From Desulfobulbaceae bacterium UBA2213 (GTDB lineage Bacteria; Desulfobacterota; Desulfobulbia; Desulfobulbales; Desulfocapsaceae), in the NCBI GenBank assembly GCA_002327225.1, contig DCUN01000188.1, forward strand, positions 22,059 to 41,650: a stretch of 19,592 nt of DNA, in the 5' to 3' direction. The notes beneath the pieces are model-generated. The model was not told the DNA's origin. It did no database searches and saw only the letters and a list, made by a program, of their open reading frames with translations. The stretch's first letter is position 1, and every line of letters begins with the position of its first letter. Of the stretch, positions 14,703 through 19,592 are shown in pieces. The position numbers and the translations under genes were made by a program.

Positions 14703-16196
14703 ATGGAAAATTCAAAAACAAAAGTAGGGTTACCGATCGAAAAAACACCTATTGACTGGAAAAGATTGTTTTTCCTGTTCCTGGGTATTGGCCTGTTTGC
14801 AGTTGTTTATTATTCACCCCTGTGGCCGGACGCAGTTGATCCGCAAGGGAAGAATTTCCTGCTGACCAAAGAAGGAAAAGGGGCCATAGCGGTATTTCTG
14901 CTGGCCGCCACCTGGTGGATCTTTGAGGTACTGCCCATCGGCGTTACCAGTCTGGCTATCGGTATTCTACAGGCCCTCTTCTTTATCCGTCCGGCCAAGG
15001 TGGCATTCAAGGACTTCATGGACCCATCAGTGCTCTTTATCGTTGGCTCCATCGTCATCGGCATGGTCTTCACCAAAACCGGTCTGACTAAACGCATCGC
15101 CTACAAGATGCTCTCCATTGTTGGTGAAAAAACGAGCAGAATTTACCTGGGCTGCTTTGTTCTTACCGCCGCCCTCACCCATATCATGGCCCATACCGCG
15201 GTTGCCGCCACCATGTTCCCGCTGCTCATGGCAATTTATGCCCTCTACACCGATGAGACCAAACCAACCAAATTCGGCAAGGGCCTCTTTATGGGCATGG
15301 CCTATGTAGCCGGCGCCGGCAGTATCGTCACCCTGCTTGGAGCGGCCCGCGGCGCCGTGGCCCTGGGCTTTTATAAGGATATGACCGGCATTGACATCAG
15401 CTTTTTCCAACTGACTTACTATATGGCCCCGGTCGGCTGGGGCATGACCTTCCTGCTCTGGTTCTATTTCATGTTTGTCTGCAAACCGGAGCAAGACTCC
15501 ATTCCCGGACTCAAGGAGAAGGCTTCAAGAATGTACAAAGAACTGGGCGCCTGGAACTCGAAAGAGATCATGGCCTCAGTTATTGTTGGCAGCACCATCC
15601 TGATTATTGCCCTGAAATCCTTTGTTCCCGCTTTGGACTCGCTTGATAAAACCGGTATTCTTCTTGTCTCCACCGTTCTCTTTTTCATCGTCAATATCCT
15701 GGACGTTAACGACCTGGAAGAGATCCCCTGGAATATCGTCCTGCTCTTTGCAGGCGCCATGTCCATCGGCTTCTGCCTGTGGGAGACCGGCGCCGCCAAA
15801 TGGATGGCCGTCAACTGGCTTACCCTGTTCCAAAGCGCCCCGGCCATTGTCTTCATCCTTGGCATGGCCTTCTTTGTTCTCATCATGACCAACTTCATCA
15901 TGAACGTGGCAGCCATTGCCATCTCCATGCCGGTGGCCCTGGTTATCGCTCCCTATCTCGGCGTTGCCGGCGAGGTCATCCTTTTCACCGCCCTCGTTAC
16001 AGCCGGTATGCCCTTCCTGCTGCTGGTCGGCGCGGCCCCCAATGCCATCGCCTATAACTCCAAGCAGTTCACCACTGGTGAATTCTTCCTCTACGGCATT
16101 CCTGCCAGTGCCATACTTATGGGAGTACTCTTTCTCGCCATCCAGTTTATCTGGCCGATGATGGGCATGACCGTGTATCTGCCGAAAGCTCTCTAG
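14703..16196 (+). CDS. Divergent SLC13/DASS-family anion symporter
   Basis: This 497-residue integral membrane protein with about 11-13 helices belongs to the divalent anion:Na+ symporter family (dicarboxylates, sulfate). Family features include ATWWIFEVLPIGVTSL (69-84), MDPSVLFIVGSIVIG (106-120) and GAAPNAIAYNS (443-453). The two family signature SNT motifs, which form the Na+/substrate sites, are changed: the first reads AHTAVAATMFPL (AHT, 163-165) and the second MNVAAIAISMPV (MNV, 400-402). The substrate is therefore uncertain and may not be a C4-dicarboxylate. In a sulfate reducer, sulfate uptake is a reasonable guess. AAGGAGATAAGG lies before ATG 14703, with about 10 bases spacing from the inner AAGG. 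It follows the CBS gene and precedes NhaD, which could restore Na+ gradients used by a symporter. Confidence 0.88.
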   Translation: MENSKTKVGLPIEKTPIDWKRLFFLFLGIGLFAVVYYSPLWPDAVDPQGKNFLLTKEGKGAIAVFLLAATWWIFEVLPIGVTSLAIGILQALFFIRPAKVAFKDFMDPSVLFIVGSIVIGMVFTKTGLTKRIAYKMLSIVGEKTSRIYLGCFVLTAALTHIMAHTAVAATMFPLLMAIYALYTDETKPTKFGKGLFMGMAYVAGAGSIVTLLGAARGAVALGFYKDMTGIDISFFQLTYYMAPVGWGMTFLLWFYFMFVCKPEQDSIPGLKEKASRMYKELGAWNSKEIMASVIVGSTILIIALKSFVPALDSLDKTGILLVSTVLFFIVNILDVNDLEEIPWNIVLLFAGAMSIGFCLWETGAAKWMAVNWLTLFQSAPAIVFILGMAFFVLIMTNFIMNVAAIAISMPVALVIAPYLGVAGEVILFTALVTAGMPFLLLVGAAPNAIAYNSKQFTTGEFFLYGIPASAILMGVLFLAIQFIWPMMGMTVYLPKAL

Positions 16197-16221
16197 GAGA
16201 GCTTCCATACAAGCAGGTTCA

Positions 16222-16249
16222 TTGACCGAGCATAACGCAAAAATATTCG
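16222..16249 (+). promoter_or_regulatory. Possible promoter upstream of nhaD
   Basis: TTGACC (16222-16227), a 16-base spacer and TATTCG (16244-16249) form a weak sigma70-like pair. If it is real, the hairpin at 16271-16296 would lie in the nhaD leader. Low confidence. Confidence 0.25.
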
Positions 16250-16270
16250 ATTCGTTTTTTATATTTTACG

Positions 16271-16296
16271 CCCCTCTCCCCACTCAGGGAGAGGGG
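16271..16296. terminator. Perfect 10-bp hairpin between SLC13 and nhaD genes
   Basis: CCCCTCTCCC (16271-16280), loop CACTCA, then GGGAGAGGGG (16287-16296). The T-run usual after an intrinsic terminator is missing on the plus strand. It could be a terminator for the SLC13 gene, an attenuator, or a REP-like dispersed palindrome, since similar CCCTCTCCC/GGGAGAGGG palindromes occur in many bacterial genomes. Confidence 0.45.
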
Positions 16297-16354
16297 ACTT
16301 CATTCATCTGACTGCAGCCTGCAACAGGCGTTAAGAGAAGAGGAGAAAACCACT

Positions 16355-17785
16355 GTGAATATAGTACTGTCCATCATGACATTTGCGGTCGCACTGCTTC
16401 TGGGGATACCAGAAACAGTGCTCGCCGCCACCGGGGGATCTGAGTCCCTCAACCTGACCGCCCACTGGGTGGGCTATGCGGCCCTGATTATCTTTGTTGT
16501 GGCGTATTTGTTTGTCATGGGTGAAGAATATACCCATCTTCGTAAATCAAAACCGGTGCTGCTGGCAGCCGGTCTTATCTGGGGATTGATAGCCTGGGTC
16601 TATGCCAGTCACGGCCTGAATCATGCCGCAGAGATTGCTGTCCGCCATAACCTTTTGGAATACGGTGAGCTTTTTCTCTTTTTGCTCGTTGCCATGACCT
16701 ATATCAATGCCATGGAAGAACGGCAGGTATTCGAGGCCCTGCGTGCCCGCTTAGTCTCTGCCGGTTTTTCCTATCGTAAACTCTTCTGGATTACCGGGCT
16801 GCTGGCTTTTTTTATCTCCCCGGTCGCCGACAACCTCACCACTGCCCTGCTGATGTGTGCTGTGGTCATGGCAATCGGCAAGGATAATGCCAAATTTGTC
16901 ATGCTCTCCTGTATCAATATCGTGGTTGGCGCCAATGCCGGGGGCGCCTTCAGTCCCTTTGGCGACATCACTACCCTCATGGTCTGGCAGAAGGGAATCC
17001 TGCCATTCTGGACTTTTTTTGCCCTTTTCATACCTGCAGTAGTGAACTGGTTTGTCCCGGCCCTGATCATGAGTTTTGCCGTTCCTAACATCCAGCCGAC
17101 TGCCTGCACGGTCGATATCAAGATGAAACGGGGAGGATTTGTAGTTATTGGACTCTTTCTGTTGACCATCTGCACTGCAGTCTCTTTTCACAATTTTTTA
17201 CACATGCCACCGGTTATTGGTATGATGACCGGTCTCTCTTTTCTGAAAATTTTTGGGTACTACCTGAAGAAGAGCCATAAAAATGGTCATGGGTCTTCTG
17301 GATATGATCCGACCAAGGCAGATGAGGAAGTGGGTGATACCGTGGCCTTTGATGTATTCAAGAATATTGCCCGAGCCGAATGGGATACCCTGATGTTCTT
17401 CTATGGAGTCATCCTCTGCGTGGGTGGCCTTGGTTTTATCGGCTACCTGGCCATGGCCTCCCATACCATGTACATTGGCTGGGGCGCCACCAATGCCAAT
17501 ATTATGGTGGGCGTACTCTCGGCAATCGTGGATAATATTCCGGTGATGTTTGCCGTCCTCACCATGAAGCCTGATATGAGTACAGGTCAATGGCTGCTGG
17601 TAACACTCACAGCGGGAGTCGGCGGCAGCATGCTCTCCATCGGCTCGGCTGCAGGCGTTGCCCTCATGGGACAGGCCCGCGGCATGTACACCTTTTTCGG
17701 CCATCTCAAATGGACGCCGGTTATCGCCCTCGGCTATGCGGCCAGTATCTATGTTCATTTTCTGGTCAATGCCAGACTCTTTTAA
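16355..17785 (+). CDS. nhaD: NhaD-type Na+/H+ antiporter
   Basis: This 476-residue inner-membrane antiporter exports Na+ (or Li+) in exchange for protons. It is recognised from EEYTHLRKSKPVLLAAGLIW (57-76), ISPVADNLTTALLMC, ANAGGAFSPFGDITTLMVWQ and AIVDNIPVMFAVL, all hallmark stretches with the conserved acidic residues of the family. The start is GTG 16355, chosen because AGGAG (16341-16345) lies 9 bases upstream; an in-frame ATG at 16376 lacks a site. The first 25 residues are hydrophobic and end in VLAAT, resembling a cleavable signal sequence ahead of the first conserved helix. The gene is followed by a strong terminator. It follows a putative Na+-coupled transporter, suggesting a sodium cycle, and NhaD is frequent in marine or haloalkaline bacteria. 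Confidence 0.93.
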   Translation: MNIVLSIMTFAVALLLGIPETVLAATGGSESLNLTAHWVGYAALIIFVVAYLFVMGEEYTHLRKSKPVLLAAGLIWGLIAWVYASHGLNHAAEIAVRHNLLEYGELFLFLLVAMTYINAMEERQVFEALRARLVSAGFSYRKLFWITGLLAFFISPVADNLTTALLMCAVVMAIGKDNAKFVMLSCINIVVGANAGGAFSPFGDITTLMVWQKGILPFWTFFALFIPAVVNWFVPALIMSFAVPNIQPTACTVDIKMKRGGFVVIGLFLLTICTAVSFHNFLHMPPVIGMMTGLSFLKIFGYYLKKSHKNGHGSSGYDPTKADEEVGDTVAFDVFKNIARAEWDTLMFFYGVILCVGGLGFIGYLAMASHTMYIGWGATNANIMVGVLSAIVDNIPVMFAVLTMKPDMSTGQWLLVTLTAGVGGSMLSIGSAAGVALMGQARGMYTFFGHLKWTPVIALGYAASIYVHFLVNARLF

Positions 17786-17830
17786 AGCCTTACCGTTACC
17801 AGTCCGACTGAAGAGATCTTTTACACGACA

Positions 17831-17873
17831 AACGGGGATTGCTGGATTCGTACCGGCAATCCCCGTTTTTTTT
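17831..17873 (+). terminator. Rho-independent terminator after nhaD
   Basis: AACGGGGATTGC (17831-17842) pairs perfectly with GCAATCCCCGTT (17856-17867) around a 13-base loop, followed by a continuous T-run up to 17873. It ends the plus-strand regulatory/transport block. Confidence 0.95.
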
Positions 17874-18001
17874 ATAAGAGCTCACAATCACGGCCACGAG
17901 AAAAATAAGCGACACTTTTTTGATCTTTTCCCTCTTGTTTTTTCTGCATTTCCCTCATACATGAGTGTCAAATATAATATGTCGTAAAGTTATCCAACCT
18001 A

Positions 18002-18010
18002 TGCTATACT
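18002..18010 (+). promoter_or_regulatory. Extended -10 promoter of ppnP
   Basis: TGCTATACT gives an extended -10 (TGn) with TATACT matching 5 of 6 consensus bases, about 50 bases before the ppnP start. No good -35 box was found, as is usual for extended -10 promoters. Another TATAAT lies at 17973-17978 but lacks a -35 box and is less well placed. Confidence 0.4.
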
Positions 18011-18058
18011 TGTGCCCTTCATTCTATTATTTATTTTTATCATTCCAGGGAAAAACAC

Positions 18059-18340
18059 ATGTTTAAAACAAATGAGTATTTTGACGGCAAGGTGAAATCC
18101 ATCGCCTTTACCAGCCCTGAAGGACCTGCCACCATTGGAGCCATGGCACCAGGGAACTATGAGTTCGGCACCGCCTCTGTGGAGATCATGTCTGTGATTT
18201 CCGGGACCATGGACGTCAAACTGCCAGGGACCGAAGACTGGAAGACCATACAGACAGGCGAGAGTTTTCAAGTGGCCGCCAACGTAAAATTTGGTGTACG
18301 GACAGAAGGTGAAACCGCCTATCTCTGTCTTTACAAATAG
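18059..18340 (+). CDS. ppnP: Pyrimidine/purine nucleoside phosphorylase PpnP
   Basis: This 93-residue single-domain cupin belongs to the PpnP (YaiE, DUF1255) family, which phosphorolyses several nucleosides to free base and pentose-1-phosphate in the cytoplasm. The length matches the family, and the characteristic stretches are seen: KSIAFTSPEGPATIGAMAPG (13-32), EFGTASVEIMSVISGTMDVK, GESFQVAANVKFGVRTE and the C-terminal YLCLYK. AGGG lies 8 bases before ATG 18059. It is a stand-alone gene with its own apparent promoter, placed after the terminator of nhaD and before the helicase gene, with no functional link visible to either. Confidence 0.93.
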   Translation: MFKTNEYFDGKVKSIAFTSPEGPATIGAMAPGNYEFGTASVEIMSVISGTMDVKLPGTEDWKTIQTGESFQVAANVKFGVRTEGETAYLCLYK

Positions 18341-18733
18341 CCAGAGTCGGGAATCTATTGTTCTAAATTCAGCCAGTTATGAATTCAAGTCTGCGCAGAA
18401 ATGACAGTTTTTGGACGTAATTGGTCATTTTGCAAGAGACTCACCAGATCAGAAAACATTTTTTCACTCTCTTGCAGCACCCATGGCGCACACCCCGAAT
18501 AAAGCACCCGAGGCGCTTTTCCCTGTTTCTTGTTTTTACCTCTTAGATATTGTATTCTGTCATGTAAGATACTCATCCAGAGATGAGGAGCTGAGCACCA
18601 TGTTCACTCTCTCTTTTTTTAATATTTTCCGCTGAGAGTATCACGCAGACCTTGTCTTTATTTTTTCTCGATTCAACTATCTGCAACCTACCTGTATATT
18701 CGGGTACCCCCCTCTTTCTCACAAGGATCCATC
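18341..18733 (+). promoter_or_regulatory. 393-base leader/intergenic region upstream of the DEAD-box helicase gene
   Basis: This non-coding stretch probably contains the ppnP terminator and a long leader for the helicase gene. A weak hairpin (AAAGC-ACC-CGA-GG-C-GCTTTT, 18501-18520) with a short T-run could be a terminator. CTCATC-CAGA-GATGAG (18572-18587) forms a small stem directly before an RBS-like GAGGAG. A T-rich unstructured tract follows at about 18609-18670. Long leaders are known for the deaD/csdA mRNAs of enterobacteria, so a regulated cold-shock or autoregulated leader is plausible. Confidence 0.45.
18600..18635 (+). CDS. Possible 11-residue leader peptide upstream of the helicase
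   Basis: The short frame MFTLSFFNIFR plus a stop follows GAGGAG with 9 bases spacing. It lies about 100 bases before the helicase start. The peptide is hydrophobic and unlike anything I can name. It may be a translated leader, comparable in position to the small YrbN frame upstream of E. coli deaD, or it may be chance. The ribosome binding site is the only positive evidence. Confidence 0.3.
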   Translation: MFTLSFFNIFR

Positions 18734-19592
18734 ATGTCTTTTGACGACCAGCCCCAGACCACATTTTCCGACTTCGCATTCAGCCCGGCCATCCTCAAGG
18801 CCATTGACGAACTGGGCTACGAGTCCCCCACTCCGATTCAGTCCACCATCATCCCCCATGTCCTGGCAGGAGTGGATGTGGTGGGTCAGGCCCAGACCGG
18901 TACCGGTAAGACCGCCGCCTTTGCCCTGCCGCTTCTCTCGCGCCTTGACCTGAAAAAAAGAAAGCCGCAGGTCCTCGTTCTGGCCCCCACCCGGGAACTG
19001 GCCATCCAGGTTGCTGAGGCCTTCCATAGTTTCGCCACCCATATGAGCGGCTTTCAGGTGGTCCCCATCTATGGCGGCCAGGATTACAAGATCCAGCTCC
19101 GGCAGCTTGAGCGCGGCGTTCATGTCGTGGTCGGCACACCGGGCCGGGTCATGGATCATATCCGCCGTAAGACCCTGAATCTCGATGAACTTGACTGCCT
19201 GGTGCTCGATGAGGCCGACGAGATGCTGCGCATGGGTTTTATTGATGATGTCGAATGGATCCTGGAACAGACCCCTGAGAGCCGCCAGATCGCTCTCTTT
19301 TCGGCCACCATGCCCGTCAGTATCCGACGCATCGCCCAGAAATATCTGAACAACCCCCAGGAAATTACCATCAAGGGCAAGACCAGCACCGCCCAGAATA
19401 TCCGCCAACGTTTTCTGGTCACCAGTGCTTTTCATAAGCTCGATTCCCTGACCAGGGTGCTCGAGGCAGAGTCCTTTGAGGGAATGCTGATCTTCGTCCG
19501 CACCAAGAATCAGACCGTCGAGCTGGCAGAAAAACTGGCGGCACGTGGCTATTCCGTGGCCCCGCTTAACGGTGACATCCCGCAGAATCTGC
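18734..19592 (+). CDS. deaD: DEAD-box ATP-dependent RNA helicase (DeaD/CsdA type), N-terminal part
   Basis: The gene runs off the right edge after 286 codons. The protein unwinds RNA with ATP; relatives act in ribosome assembly, mRNA decay and cold adaptation. The first RecA-like domain is complete: Q motif (FSDFAFSPAILKAI...TPIQ, 11-35), motif I AQTGTGKT (53-60), Ia PTRELA (85-90), Ib TPGR (135-138), motif II DEAD (159-162) and motif III SAT (190-192). The second domain begins around 220 (QNIRQRFLVTSAFHKLD), with the motif IV region LIFVRTKNQT (252-261). ATG 18734 follows AAGGA (18723-18727) by 6 bases. DeaD is inferred over RhlE/RhlB from motif style (GFIDDVEWIL, KLDSLTRVLE), but the C-terminal extension that would settle it is outside the window. 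Confidence 0.9.
   Translation, partial: MSFDDQPQTTFSDFAFSPAILKAIDELGYESPTPIQSTIIPHVLAGVDVVGQAQTGTGKTAAFALPLLSRLDLKKRKPQVLVLAPTRELAIQVAEAFHSFATHMSGFQVVPIYGGQDYKIQLRQLERGVHVVVGTPGRVMDHIRRKTLNLDELDCLVLDEADEMLRMGFIDDVEWILEQTPESRQIALFSATMPVSIRRIAQKYLNNPQEITIKGKTSTAQNIRQRFLVTSAFHKLDSLTRVLEAESFEGMLIFVRTKNQTVELAEKLAARGYSVAPLNGDIPQNL

Noticed and set aside
15576..16208. Minus-strand open frame of 210 codons opposite the SLC13 gene
   Set aside because: Its Gly/Asp/Glu/His-rich composition is typical of the antisense of a membrane protein gene; no independent support.
18385..18576. Minus-strand 63-codon open frame in the helicase leader
   Set aside because: No ribosome binding site before its start, no recognisable family, and it crosses the likely leader region.

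Overview
The window reads like the chromosome of a Gram-negative anaerobe of the Desulfobacterota, most likely a sulfate-reducing or sulfur-disproportionating relative of Desulfobulbales. This is inferred from gene content: an energy-converting-hydrogenase-related membrane complex, a TauE/SafE anion exporter next to a PEP-synthase-like protein and receiver-only regulators, a divergent SLC13 (DASS) anion symporter and an NhaD antiporter. There is no rRNA or other taxonomic marker, so this is a judgement from protein style. I saw no tRNA, rRNA, CRISPR array, insertion sequence or phage gene.

Region 1 (1-2748, + strand) is the 3' end of an operon for a complex I / group 4 [NiFe]-hydrogenase-like membrane complex. 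It holds the C-terminus of an antiporter-like membrane subunit, a fused NuoC-NuoD/HyfG-like large subunit, and a ferredoxin-NuoB fusion small subunit. The large subunit lacks both CxxC pairs that hold nickel-iron, so this is a hydrogenase-related (Ehr-type) complex and not a hydrogenase. The operon ends at an 8-bp tandem repeat and a long hairpin that it shares with the convergent next block.

Region 2 (2882-11056, all - strand, read from high to low coordinates) looks like one sensing-and-transport locus. In transcription order it encodes an HTH protein with a degenerate receiver, a Cache-domain membrane histidine kinase, a receiver-only regulator, a TauE/SafE exporter, a two-TM partner protein overlapping it by one base, an 862-residue PEP-synthase-like protein with an unassigned C-terminal third, and a second receiver-only regulator similar to the first. 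Strong hairpins sit at the gene junctions and probably split the block into separately controlled units.

Region 3 (11407-17873, + strand) starts from a good sigma70-type promoter. It has a soluble PAS histidine kinase overlapping an NtrC-family (GAFTGA-containing) regulator, a two-CBS protein, an SLC13-family transporter and an NhaD Na+/H+ antiporter, closed by a textbook rho-independent terminator. The plausible reading is a DctB/DctD-like pair controlling uptake of an anion, with Na+ balance maintained by NhaD.

Region 4 (17874-19592, + strand) has ppnP (nucleoside phosphorylase) and the 5' part of a DEAD-box RNA helicase gene of the DeaD/CsdA type, which runs off the window. A 393-nt stretch separates them and contains a possible 11-codon leader ORF with its own ribosome binding site.
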